This document shows positions 9,265-17,768 of a stretch of 64,000 nt of DNA, piece by piece. Source of the DNA: Gottfriedia sp049568075 (lineage in GTDB: Bacteria > Bacillota > Bacilli > Bacillales > Bacillaceae_G). Under the pieces are notes generated by a model. That model was not told where the DNA came from, did not search any database, and saw nothing but the letters and a program-made list of their open reading frames with translations. Numbering within the stretch: position 1 is the stretch's first letter; each line of letters starts with the position of its first letter. The stretch lies in assembly GCA_049568075.1 (NCBI GenBank), contig CP144911.1; one strand, given 5' to 3'. Both the position numbers and the translations under genes were made by a program.

Positions 9265-9664
9265 TTTTATAATAAAAATATACTATTTTTTAATAGTCGT
9301 CATTTGTAGTAGTTTTGCTAAATAAAAATTCTTTAGAGTATACTGTATATAAAGAAATTGAGCATTACTATTTATACATAGCTACAATTACTAAATTTTA
9401 GATTAAAGTGCCTATAAATATTTCACTTAAATCAAAATTAATCAATTTAAGCAGGATTTAATAAAAAGTCGTCTAATTTATAAGTAAAGAACGATAGAAA
9501 TAAGCGCTATTTCATAAAATAAATAAACCTACTAGGTAATTTTGCTTAGTAGGTTTCATATTGTATCTATTTTAAATAATTTAGATAGAATGAATAATAA
9601 AAATTAATTCGATTATGAATGAAAAGGTTTGTTAAAAAACATCCTGTAGAAGGGAATCAGTCTA
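9265..9664. other. Intergenic stretch with an orphan hairpin
   Basis: About 400 bases between the mtnB terminator and the Spo0E-like gene. The only structure I see is a perfect stem AAACCTACTA / TAGTAGGTTT at 9525-9556, without a good T-run on the plus strand and with only a broken T-rich tail on the minus strand. No ORF with a ribosome site. Confidence 0.5.
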
Positions 9665-9856
9665 ATGAATGAATATCAACTCAGCCGTTTATTATTATCT
9701 ATTTCATTAAAAAGGGAAGAAATGGTATTTTTTGCGGAAACTAAGGGTTTAAACGAACATTTGACCTTAAAGGCCAGTCAAGAATTGGACGAGTTAATTA
9801 TTTCATACCAAAAAAAATTGCTATCGGAATTAAATAAGTCATTTTCATTGAAATAA
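9665..9856 (+). CDS. Spo0E-like aspartyl-phosphate phosphatase
   Basis: 63-residue helical hairpin protein of the Spo0E family, which removes phosphate from Spo0A~P and so delays sporulation. The signature SQELDELI (SxxxD) is present at about residues 38-45. Spo0E lies close to the mtn genes in B. subtilis too, which supports the assignment by synteny. Whether it is the true Spo0E orthologue or a paralogue cannot be told. Confidence 0.75.
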   Translation: MNEYQLSRLLLSISLKREEMVFFAETKGLNEHLTLKASQELDELIISYQKKLLSELNKSFSLK

Positions 9857-9929
9857 TCTTAAGATTGATTAATAAGTGTAAAATAAAAATATAGAATAAA
9901 CAATGTAAAAGAATTGAAGGGGTAATATT

Positions 9930-10376
9930 ATGGAAGAGACAAATAGAAAAGATATAGAGCTTTCTTTAAAGCTATTTATTGTGTTATCGCGAGCTCATAG
10001 AAAGATTAATGATTCTGCAAATAAATCAATTGCTAGTTTTAATTTAAACCCAACTGAATTTGCAGTGCTAGAGCTCTTGTATCATAAAGGAAATCAGCCA
10101 CTTCAACATATTGGAGAAAAAATATTAATTGCAAGCGGCAGTATTACTTATGTTGTAGATAAACTTGAGAAAAAAGGTCTAGTTTATCGAAATCCTTGTA
10201 GCGCAGATCGTCGAGTAATTTATGCAGAAATAACTGAAAGTGGAAATAAACTGATGGAAGAAATATTTCCTGTGCACGAAGAATTTTTACATGAGCAAAT
10301 GAGTGATCTATCTAATGAAGAAAAAAATTTCTTAATTCACTTATTGAAGAAAATTGGATACCATGGGTCTAACTAA
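9930..10376 (+). CDS. MarR-family transcriptional regulator
   Basis: 148 residues with a winged helix-turn-helix typical of MarR: LNPTEFAVLELLYHKGNQPLQHIGEKI followed by the recognition helix and wing SITYVVDKLEKKGLVYRNPCSADRRVIYAEIT. Acts as a dimer, usually repressing a neighbouring or self promoter and releasing on ligand binding. Target unknown; it is followed by its own terminator and has no co-transcribed partner. Confidence 0.85.
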   Translation: MEETNRKDIELSLKLFIVLSRAHRKINDSANKSIASFNLNPTEFAVLELLYHKGNQPLQHIGEKILIASGSITYVVDKLEKKGLVYRNPCSADRRVIYAEITESGNKLMEEIFPVHEEFLHEQMSDLSNEEKNFLIHLLKKIGYHGSN

Positions 10377-10407
10377 AAAAGCTCTCATTTAATGGAGCTT
10401 TTTTTAT
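10375..10407 (+). terminator. Terminator after the MarR gene
   Basis: AAAAAAGCTC / GAGCTTTTTTT hairpin overlapping the stop codon region. Confidence 0.85.
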
Positions 10408-10588
10408 TTTCAATCAATTAACGCTTAAAAACAACTATTTATGCTAGTAAAAACTAGTATATTTGAAATTTTAGTGTTAGGTTCTAAGTGGATAATTTTT
10501 AAATTTTCAGAAATTTATTTAGATTTAGGTTTTTTTACACGAAGTTTTTTTATATAATAGCAATATCACAAAAAATGGAGGGATTAAC

Positions 10589-12283
10589 ATGGGTTTTCAA
10601 GATTACCAGTATTCTAGACCAAGTATTAAGAACTTTGGTGAACAATTTAAACGTTCACTACAAAATTTTTATGATGCTTCAACGGTCTATGAACAAGAAT
10701 TAGCAATGAATGAAATCAATGATTTAAGAAATGAATTTTCAACAATGGAAAATTTATGTGCAGTTCGCCATTCGGTTGATACAAACGATAAGTTTTATGA
10801 GGATGAGCAAGCGTTTTTTGATGAGAACACTCCAATTGTTCAATCATATGGACAACAATATTATAAAGCATTAATCGGTTCTCCGTTTAGAGAGCAACTT
10901 GAAGAAAAATATGGCCATCAATTATTTGCTTTAGCTGAATGTGAAGTGAAAATTCTAAGTGAAGAAGTAATTCCGGATTTACAGGAAGAAAATAAACTAA
11001 CGACTGAATACGCTAAGTTAGTAGCGGCTGCTAAACTTCCGTTTTATGATGAAGTGAAAACGTTAGCACAAATTTCAGCACATTTCGAGGATAAGGATCG
11101 AGAGGTTAGAAAGACAGCTTACGATACATACTTTGGATACTTCTCGCAGAATCAAGATAAATTTGATGAGATTTACGATAAATTAGTAAAAATCCGAACT
11201 CGTATTGCAAACAAACTTGGTTTCTCAAACTTTATTGAACTAGGGTATGCTCGTATGATGAGAACGGATTACGATGCAAAAGATGTTAAGAAGTTTAGAG
11301 AGCAAGTTCTTGAAACAATTGTTCCAATCGCTACCGAATTAAGAGAACGACAAGCTAACCGAATTGGCGTAGATCAACTTTATTACTATGACGATAAATT
11401 CGAATTTGTAACTGGTAATGCAACACCTAAAGGTGATCCTGAGTGGATTATTGAGAATGGTAAAAAAATGTATGATGAATTATCAAAAGAAACAAGTGAA
11501 TTTTTCAATTTTATGTTAAAGGAAAACTTACTAGACTTAGTTGCTAAGGAAGGAAAACAAGGTGGGGGATATTGTACTTATATTCCAAACTATAAAGCTC
11601 CTTTTATTTTCTCGAATTTCAACGGAACATCTGGTGACATTGACGTATTAACACATGAAGCTGGTCATGCATTCCAGGTTTATGAAAGTCGTAAATTTGA
11701 AACACCTGAGTATAACTGGCCAACTTTTGAGGCGTGTGAGATTCATTCAATGAGTATGGAATTTTTTACATGGCCTTGGCAAGAAGAATTCTTTAAGGAA
11801 GATACACAAAAATATTATTTTACACATTTAAGTAGTGCAATTACTTTTATTGGTTATGGTGTGGCAGTAGATGAATTCCAGCATGAAATCTACGAAAATC
11901 CTGATTTAACACCTGAGGAACGTCACGGACTTTGGAAAAGCATAGAAGAAAAATACTTACCACATCGAGCAAATGATGGAAATAGTTATTTAGAAAAGGG
12001 TGGTTTATGGCAAAGACAGGGGCATATTTACCAATCACCATTCTATTATATTGACTATACATTAGCTCAAATTTGTGCATTACAATTTTGGAATAAAATG
12101 CATGAAGACCGAAATTCAGCTTGGTCCGATTATGTTGGACTATGCCAATTAGGTGGAAGTAAATCATTTTTAGGCTTAGTTAAAGAGGCTAAACTTGAAT
12201 CTCCATTTAATGATGGCTGTATTGAGGAGACATTAGAACCTGTTAGAAAATGGCTAGCAGGAGTTAACGATCAAAATTTATAA
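10589..12283 (+). CDS. M3-family oligoendopeptidase (PepF-like)
   Basis: 564-residue cytosolic zinc metallopeptidase that trims short peptides. The catalytic motif HEAGH is at His356-His360 (VLTHEAGHAFQ), with a downstream Glu in the FEACEIHSMSMEF segment as third zinc ligand, and the C-terminal YIDYTLAQICALQFW segment characteristic of the Bacillus oligoendopeptidase F group. Good ribosome site (TGGAGGG) before ATG 10589. Monocistronic with its own terminator. Confidence 0.88.
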   Translation: MGFQDYQYSRPSIKNFGEQFKRSLQNFYDASTVYEQELAMNEINDLRNEFSTMENLCAVRHSVDTNDKFYEDEQAFFDENTPIVQSYGQQYYKALIGSPFREQLEEKYGHQLFALAECEVKILSEEVIPDLQEENKLTTEYAKLVAAAKLPFYDEVKTLAQISAHFEDKDREVRKTAYDTYFGYFSQNQDKFDEIYDKLVKIRTRIANKLGFSNFIELGYARMMRTDYDAKDVKKFREQVLETIVPIATELRERQANRIGVDQLYYYDDKFEFVTGNATPKGDPEWIIENGKKMYDELSKETSEFFNFMLKENLLDLVAKEGKQGGGYCTYIPNYKAPFIFSNFNGTSGDIDVLTHEAGHAFQVYESRKFETPEYNWPTFEACEIHSMSMEFFTWPWQEEFFKEDTQKYYFTHLSSAITFIGYGVAVDEFQHEIYENPDLTPEERHGLWKSIEEKYLPHRANDGNSYLEKGGLWQRQGHIYQSPFYYIDYTLAQICALQFWNKMHEDRNSAWSDYVGLCQLGGSKSFLGLVKEAKLESPFNDGCIEETLEPVRKWLAGVNDQNL

Positions 12284-12289
12284 GGAATT

Positions 12290-12321
12290 ACTCCGACTTT
12301 TTAATAGTCGGAGTTTTTTTA
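12290..12321 (+). terminator. Terminator after the oligoendopeptidase gene
   Basis: ACTCCGACT / AGTCGGAGT stem followed by T7. Confidence 0.9.
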
Positions 12322-12385
12322 TATAGGTTTGAAAAGATGAGGAAATGATTTTTATGCCGATGAAGTACAATTAAAGATGAAAGCA

Positions 12386-12416
12386 AAAAGAGAAAGGATT
12401 ATTACCTTTCTCTTTT
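12386..12416 (-). terminator. Terminator of the RND exporter gene
   Basis: AAAAGAGAAAGG / CCTTTCTCTTTT stem just downstream of the minus-strand stop at 12431. Confidence 0.8.
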
Positions 12417-12430
12417 ACTATTTATCAAAT

Positions 12431-15400
12431 TTAATGATTAACCACTTTAGCAGTTTCCTCAGAATTAGCATGCTTCTTTGTTCTTTTAGTAAAGAATAGT
12501 TCATATACGACCGGAATAAATACTAGCGTTAATAAAGTCGATGAAGTCAAACCACCAATTACTGTAATAGCTAAACCTTTTGAAATAAGTGTACCACTAG
12601 ACTTTGTTAATGCCAAAGGTAGTAATGCAGCTATTGTGGCAAATGCGGTCATTAAAATAGGTCTTAGACGTGTTTTACCTCCTTCGATGATTGCTTGGCG
12701 AAGAGGTAATCTTTTTTGTTCAATATTTTGTCCGATTCGATCGACTAGTACAATTGCATTTGTTGTAACGATTCCAATTAGCATAAGTAAACCAATCATT
12801 ACACTAATCGAAAGCGGTTCGCCTGCTAGGAATAGTGCAACAAATGAACCGATTGGTACAAATACTAATGCGGATAAAATAATAAATGGAATGCGAGCTT
12901 TTCCAAAAGTAATTAACATCGTTAAATAGACTAATCCGATTGCAACTCCCATCGCAACACCTAAGTCTTTAAATGTTTGAGTAGTATCATCACTACCGCC
13001 ACCACCTTTTAAAGTTACATCAGATGGTAAGTCTATATCTTTTTTTACATCATTGATTACTTCATTTGTTACTTTTGCAATGTCTTTTCCCTTTATTTGA
13101 GCTGAAACCTTCGCAAATACTTTTCCATCTAATTTTTGAATTGCAGAATATGTTTCAACTGCTTTTACTTCGGCTACATCTGATAATTTAATGGGTCCTA
13201 ATTTACCAAGCAATTTAATATTTTTAATATCCTCTACAGATTGGAGTTCTTTATTATAAGTTAATTGCACATTTTGGTCTTTACCATCAATTTTTAATGT
13301 TCCCATATTGACTGGGTTTGTTTGGTCTGCAACTAAGCCTAAGATCATGCCAGCGGAGAGACCATTTTCAGAAACTTTTTTCTCATCAACTGAAACAATA
13401 ACTTGTTTTTGTTTTTCAGAAAAATTATTCGTAACATATTTTATGTGATCATTTTTTTTCATATAATCTTCAACTTTTTTTGCACTTTCTTGAAGTGCAA
13501 CTAAGTTATTAGAATATAAATTGATGTCAACATTATTATTTGAAGGTGGACCACCAGAAGAGTTTTCTTGCAATCCTACTTTAGCACCTTGAACTTCTGA
13601 AGCTGCTACTTTCGCCATTTTACTTTTTGTATCTTTAATAAATTGATCAACATCTGCACTTTGTTTTAAATTAATAAAATAGCTAGCTTTATTCTCAGTT
13701 TTTAGGCCAGTCATAAAGTCCCGGCTACCAACACCAGTAGAAACTTCTTTCACTTGCTTCATATTTAAGAACATCTTTTCCATTTTTAATGAAACATCAT
13801 TTGTTTTTTCTAATGATGTTGATGATGGCAATTCTAAAGAAGCAATAATTGATCGTGAAGATTCATTTGGAATAAATGTGAAACCAAGTCTACCTACTAT
13901 AGAGAAAGAACCTGCAAGTAATACAATTGCTAGTAAAATGATAATCCATTTGCGATTCAATGATTTTTCGATCACTTTTCCGTACCAAACTTGAATTTTT
14001 TCTTCTTTTTCTTCAGGTGGCACTTTTTTAAATGCATAGCAACCTAAAATTGGTACGATTGTAATCGAAACTAATAATGAAGCAAGTAAAGAAAAAACAA
14101 TTGTTAAAGCAAAAGGTAGGAATATTTTACTAGTAAATCCACCTACAACACCCAAAGGTAAGAAAACTACAATAGTTGTAATAGTAGAAGATGTAACTGC
14201 TTTTACTATTTCTTTTGTTGAAGATAAAATTAAATTATTTGAAATGCCTTCTTTTGATTTACGTATTCTTCGGAAAATATTTTCAATTACAACGATACTA
14301 TCGTCCACTACACGTCCTACTGCAACTGCCATACCACCAAGGGTCATAATATTTAACGTTATATCTAATTTAAGCAAGAAAATTGATGTAATTAATAATG
14401 ATAAAGGGATCGATATAATAGCAATAAATGTAGCTCTGAAATTACGTAAGAAAATCAATACTGCTATTGAGGCGAATAATGCGCCTAATAAACCTTCTTT
14501 AATTAAAGATTCAACAGATGACTTTACGCCTTCAGCAGAACTATAACCCACTTTATATGAAATTTCATTTTTGTACTTTTTTAGTATGTTTATTACTTTG
14601 TCAGCTACTTCAACTGTATTTGCATCTTGTTTCTTCGTTATTGCCATTGAAATAGCATCGTTTTCGTTATAACGAATTAATTCATCTTTAGAGTCTACTG
14701 ATTCAATTTTAGCGATTTCTCCTAATAAAACTTTCGGAGTTTGAGCATTTTGATTTGGTGCGGTAGAAGTAAATGATGCAGGTTGTAATTCTAAATCCTT
14801 TAATTTTTGAAGTGTATCTAATTTTTCTTCGACTCGAATTGGAATTTTAATATCGCCATCAGTTATTTTTCCAGCCGGGAAGGATAGGAATTTTGCATTA
14901 ATTTGATTCTTAATACTTGTTAATGAAAGCCCTAAGTTTGCAATTTTTTGCTTATCAACTTCGATCGTTAAGGAAGTAGATTTTCCTCCACCTATCGAAA
15001 CACTGTTTACACCTTCAATTTTATTTAAAGCTGGTACAATTTCTTCATTTAAAGTTGATTCAATATTTGAACCATCTTTTGAAAACATAGAGATGTAATA
15101 AATAGGGAATGATCCGAACGAAAAACGGTCTACCTTTGTTGTTACATTCTCAGGCAAGCCAGCGTCCTTTAAAGTCGTATTTACTTGTTGTTCAACTTTA
15201 TCCATATCCGTATTAAAAGGAAATTCTAAATTAATAACAGAAACGCTTTCGAATGAAGAGCTTGAAAGTGTCTTAATTCCTTCGATTGATTTAAATGAAC
15301 TTTCAAGTTTTGTTGTAATCTGCTCATTTATATCATCTGGTGCTGTACCAGGGTAAACAACTTGAACAGAGATTGCTGGAAATTCAATATTCGGAAGCTC

Positions 15401-15508
15401 TTCAACTTTTAATTTTGAATAAGAATATAATCCTCCAAATATTAATAAAAACGAAATAATAAATATTGCTACAGAGTTTTTTAAACTAAACTTAGTTAAA
15501 AAGTTCAT
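12431..15508 (-). CDS. RND-family efflux pump, SwrC/AcrB-like
   Basis: 1025-residue proton-driven exporter. One N-terminal helix and a large extracytoplasmic loop precede helices 2-6, and the arrangement repeats in the second half. Conserved RND pieces are the PNIEFPAISV segment after helix 1, GGMAVAVGRVVDDSIVVIENIFRR in helix 4 (the proton-relay Asp pair) and GIVTTNAIVLVDRIGQ in the second half. B. subtilis SwrC (surfactin export) is the closest well-known relative by pattern. No adaptor or outer-membrane partner is nearby, as expected in a Gram-positive. Confidence 0.88.
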   Translation of the reverse strand: MNFLTKFSLKNSVAIFIISFLLIFGGLYSYSKLKVEELPNIEFPAISVQVVYPGTAPDDINEQITTKLESSFKSIEGIKTLSSSSFESVSVINLEFPFNTDMDKVEQQVNTTLKDAGLPENVTTKVDRFSFGSFPIYYISMFSKDGSNIESTLNEEIVPALNKIEGVNSVSIGGGKSTSLTIEVDKQKIANLGLSLTSIKNQINAKFLSFPAGKITDGDIKIPIRVEEKLDTLQKLKDLELQPASFTSTAPNQNAQTPKVLLGEIAKIESVDSKDELIRYNENDAISMAITKKQDANTVEVADKVINILKKYKNEISYKVGYSSAEGVKSSVESLIKEGLLGALFASIAVLIFLRNFRATFIAIISIPLSLLITSIFLLKLDITLNIMTLGGMAVAVGRVVDDSIVVIENIFRRIRKSKEGISNNLILSSTKEIVKAVTSSTITTIVVFLPLGVVGGFTSKIFLPFALTIVFSLLASLLVSITIVPILGCYAFKKVPPEEKEEKIQVWYGKVIEKSLNRKWIIILLAIVLLAGSFSIVGRLGFTFIPNESSRSIIASLELPSSTSLEKTNDVSLKMEKMFLNMKQVKEVSTGVGSRDFMTGLKTENKASYFINLKQSADVDQFIKDTKSKMAKVAASEVQGAKVGLQENSSGGPPSNNNVDINLYSNNLVALQESAKKVEDYMKKNDHIKYVTNNFSEKQKQVIVSVDEKKVSENGLSAGMILGLVADQTNPVNMGTLKIDGKDQNVQLTYNKELQSVEDIKNIKLLGKLGPIKLSDVAEVKAVETYSAIQKLDGKVFAKVSAQIKGKDIAKVTNEVINDVKKDIDLPSDVTLKGGGGSDDTTQTFKDLGVAMGVAIGLVYLTMLITFGKARIPFIILSALVFVPIGSFVALFLAGEPLSISVMIGLLMLIGIVTTNAIVLVDRIGQNIEQKRLPLRQAIIEGGKTRLRPILMTAFATIAALLPLALTKSSGTLISKGLAITVIGGLTSSTLLTLVFIPVVYELFFTKRTKKHANSEETAKVVNH

Positions 15509-15768
15509 TAACTACCTTCCTTTCTATTAATAGTGATAAAGTGATAAATATGTATAATCCGAATTTTCAATCTTTTAATGGCGTTTTTTCTATAAGAAAT
15601 AGAATGTTCATTTCAGCTCTAGGATGCGCGTTTTAAAATTCAAGAGAAAGAACTTAAAATTTTATACGATTTTCATGCTCAATCCTTCTAAAAATAATTA
15701 ACATAGATTTTCATTTTTTGTGAAATGATAAGATGGCAAGAAATTGATTAATTTTAGGAGGTATGAAA

Positions 15769-15879
15769 ATGTCAAAATCAAAAAAAGAAAAGGAACGATT
15801 TTGGAATGAAAGAAAGTCGAACCAACAGCCACATGATAAAGTAAAATCGTTTAAAGAATTGGACAAAGAAACAAAATAG
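15769..15879 (+). CDS. Small charged protein of 36 residues, unknown
   Basis: ATG 15769 lies 6 bases after a perfect TAGGAGGT (15755-15762). The 36 codons give a very hydrophilic Lys/Glu-rich peptide starting MSKSKKEKERFWNERKSN. No family recognised. It resembles the many small unstructured proteins of Bacillus that are expressed in the spore or stationary phase, but that is only an impression. The ribosome site makes it credible. Confidence 0.55.
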   Translation: MSKSKKEKERFWNERKSNQQPHDKVKSFKELDKETK

Positions 15880-15956
15880 CCATCTCCTTTCTAAAGAATG
15901 ATTGGTACAGATTTTTTTCGTGAAGATCACTTATCACATTTTCATTTGTAATCATA

Positions 15957-15983
15957 GAAAAAAGTCCCGTGATATACACGGGA
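15957..15983 (-). terminator. Terminator of the ykvS-like gene
   Basis: Perfect palindromic stem GTCCCGTG / CACGGGAC; the T-run (TTTTTTC) is on the minus strand, so it ends the transcript coming from 16277. Confidence 0.8.
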
Positions 15984-16091
15984 CCTGAGACTGATTTGGT
16001 AAAGAATTCTAATGAAATTTTAATAAAATTGAAATATATGTAGTTCGAACCTTTTAAAATATGAATATAAGCAGAATCTACTATTTTTAAA

Positions 16092-16277
16092 CTATTCGGC
16101 TGTTCTTAGTATTTTATAATTTTTATGATTTACGACTGTTAGCGGTTCCATTTCTAAATCTCTGAAGTTTTCCATTATGGATATGTCAACAATGACAGAA
16201 TTTTTATTAACTTTTTGTACTCTACCTTTCAACCCCTGTTTAAACTCAATGATATTTCCTGCTTCTGCAATTTTCAT
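16092..16277 (-). CDS. ykvS: DUF2187 family protein (YkvS-like)
   Basis: 61-residue small beta-rich protein with the DUF2187 pattern: GNIIEFKQGLKGRVQKVNKNSVIVDISIM and VVNHKNYKI, very close in layout to B. subtilis YkvS. ATG 16277 follows AGGAGAT; an upstream in-frame extension to 16325 crosses that ribosome site and is rejected. Its fold resembles KOW/SH3-like nucleic-acid-binding barrels, but no role is established. Confidence 0.75.
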   Translation of the reverse strand: MKIAEAGNIIEFKQGLKGRVQKVNKNSVIVDISIMENFRDLEMEPLTVVNHKNYKILRTAE

Positions 16278-16452
16278 GAGCGTATCTCCTAACAAAGTTT
16301 TGACTTGACACCTTCTATAATGCATGAAAACGGTTTAAAGGTAAAGAGAAAATTTAAATTTTTTTACAATTTTGTCTTTTTTCATAAGAAATTATGTTTA
16401 AAAACCTTTTGAAAGGCAAAAATGGTTGTAGCACTTTCAGGAGGTTAGTTTG

Positions 16453-16761
16453 TTGAAAGAATGGTTTGAAGAGTTTGAGGTAGAAATTTCAAATGAAATT
16501 AAAAATTTGGTTAGTAGTAATACGCTAATAGGTGATCCGATTTTATTTTTTGAAAACATTATTTTAGTACCATTTTTTGAGATGATTTTAGCGCTAGGCG
16601 AAGCTCATTCATCATACGAGTTTGCGAGTATTGGAACAGGAGTAGAAGTAATTCCTAAAGCATTTTTAGTTTTAAAAGATGGAAAAACTGAAGTAATTTT
16701 AGTAAATAATAAAAATATGAATTTAGCTGTTACAGAAAAAATTCTTGATGTAACGATTTAG
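16453..16761 (+). CDS. Hypothetical protein, 102 residues
   Basis: Two adjacent TTG codons (16450 and 16453) can start the frame; 16453 sits 8 bases after AGGAGG (16439-16444) and is preferred. The N-terminal half is helical and acidic (EWFEEFEVEISNEIKNL); the C-terminal half looks like beta strands (AFLVLKDGKTEVILVNN). No family recognised, no membrane segment. It is followed 95 bases later by another small gene. Confidence 0.6.
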   Translation: MKEWFEEFEVEISNEIKNLVSSNTLIGDPILFFENIILVPFFEMILALGEAHSSYEFASIGTGVEVIPKAFLVLKDGKTEVILVNNKNMNLAVTEKILDVTI

Positions 16762-16855
16762 TTTCCATTAAGTTCATTCTTTGTTAATGTTAGGATTGAA
16801 GTTTATTTCTTGTAGCCATCAATAAAAAACGATCAAAATAATAAAGGGTGATTAT

Positions 16856-17050
16856 ATGGAACAAAATGAATTTATCAATTTGATTGATCAGCTAGTTAAA
16901 GGTGAGATTTCAGAAATTAGCGTTACAAAAGATGATTTTTTAATATTTAGACAAATAATCGTTAATCGAGAGGATTTTAAGCACTTTCGAGGAATCGCTC
17001 AGCATGGTGGACATGTAATTTATACTTACTTGGAAGAAGCTAGAAGTTAA
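16856..17050 (+). CDS. Hypothetical protein, 64 residues
   Basis: ATG preceded by AAGGGTGAT. A small acidic protein (opening MEQNEFINLIDQLVKGE) ending in a conserved-looking FRGIAQHGGHVIYTYLEEA. I believe similar small proteins occur in other Bacillales but cannot name a family. A strong two-part terminator follows at 17097-17178. Confidence 0.6.
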   Translation: MEQNEFINLIDQLVKGEISEISVTKDDFLIFRQIIVNREDFKHFRGIAQHGGHVIYTYLEEARS

Positions 17051-17096
17051 CTGTTTTTGTTAAAATCTAAAGTCAAAATAATATTATTTTAATCGT

Positions 17097-17178
17097 GTAC
17101 TCATTAAAAGTTTGCGAAAAAAAAAAGTTTTTTTAGCTTTTTTTCTTATTTCGCAAGGTGTTAATGAGTACTTTTTTT
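17097..17178 (+). terminator. Long two-part hairpin terminator before the nrd operon
   Basis: GTACTCATTAA (17097-17107) pairs perfectly with TTAATGAGTAC (17161-17171), and inside it TTGCGAAA (17112-17119) pairs with TTTCGCAA (17149-17156); T7 follows. It insulates nrdI from the upstream small gene. Confidence 0.85.
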
Positions 17179-17311
17179 GTGAAAATGTTATGACCTCATT
17201 TGACAAAAAAATCGTTTTACACTTTATTGCACTCTTCTCCATAATTTGTTAAATTTCATATATTGTTTTATTTCGAGACATATTGTCGAAATGTTTATTT
17301 TTTAAATTCAG

Positions 17312-17327
17312 TACCTATATGTTGTGT
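17312..17327. promoter_or_regulatory. NrdR box 1
   Basis: TACCTATATGTTGTGT, read on the other strand ACACAACATATAGGTA, resembles the NrdR consensus ACACwATATATwGTGT. It lies about 80 bases before nrdI and its centre is 32 bp from box 2, the helical phasing known for NrdR operator pairs. Confidence 0.65.
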
Positions 17328-17343
17328 TTGCTCTAAAAAGGTA

Positions 17344-17359
17344 ATACAATATGTAGGTA
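17344..17359. promoter_or_regulatory. NrdR box 2
   Basis: ATACAATATGTAGGTA, an inverted partner of box 1 separated by a 16-bp spacer. Together they predict repression of nrdIEF by the ATP/dATP-sensing NrdR, whose gene is outside this window. Confidence 0.65.
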
Positions 17360-17408
17360 TATAATATAAGTATTTTCAATATTCTTACATATTAACGAGG
17401 GTGATAAT

Positions 17409-17768
17409 ATGGTGATAGTTTACAGTTCAATGACTGGCAATGTTAAGCGATTTGTCAATAAAGTTAGAATGCCGTCAATCCAAATAAAAGATGGACTAAA
17501 AATTGAAGTACCGTATATTCTCGTAACCTATACTACAGGATTTGGTAACGTACCTGAAAACGTAAGTACTTTTTTGGAGAGTAATTCGAAGTATTTAAAA
17601 GCAGTCAGTGCAAGTGGTAATAAAAACTGGGGAGATTCTTTTGCAGCAAGTGCAGATAAAATAGCATCAGACTATCAAGTTCCAGTGTTATCAAAGTTTG
17701 AACTGTCAGGGACAAGTCGAGATGTACAATATTTTATTGAGGGAGTGGAAAAGCTTGAGACATATTGA
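17409..17768 (+). CDS. nrdI: NrdI flavodoxin-like protein
   Basis: 119-residue FMN protein that supplies superoxide to NrdF for building the Mn(III)2-tyrosyl radical. The flavin loop SSMTGNVKRFV is at the N-terminus, TYTTGFGNVPENV forms the second FMN loop, and ASGNKNWGDSF the third. ATG 17409 follows GAGGGTGAT. Its end overlaps the nrdE start by 14 bases, indicating translational coupling in an nrdI-E-F operon under the two NrdR boxes. Confidence 0.92.
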   Translation: MVIVYSSMTGNVKRFVNKVRMPSIQIKDGLKIEVPYILVTYTTGFGNVPENVSTFLESNSKYLKAVSASGNKNWGDSFAASADKIASDYQVPVLSKFELSGTSRDVQYFIEGVEKLETY

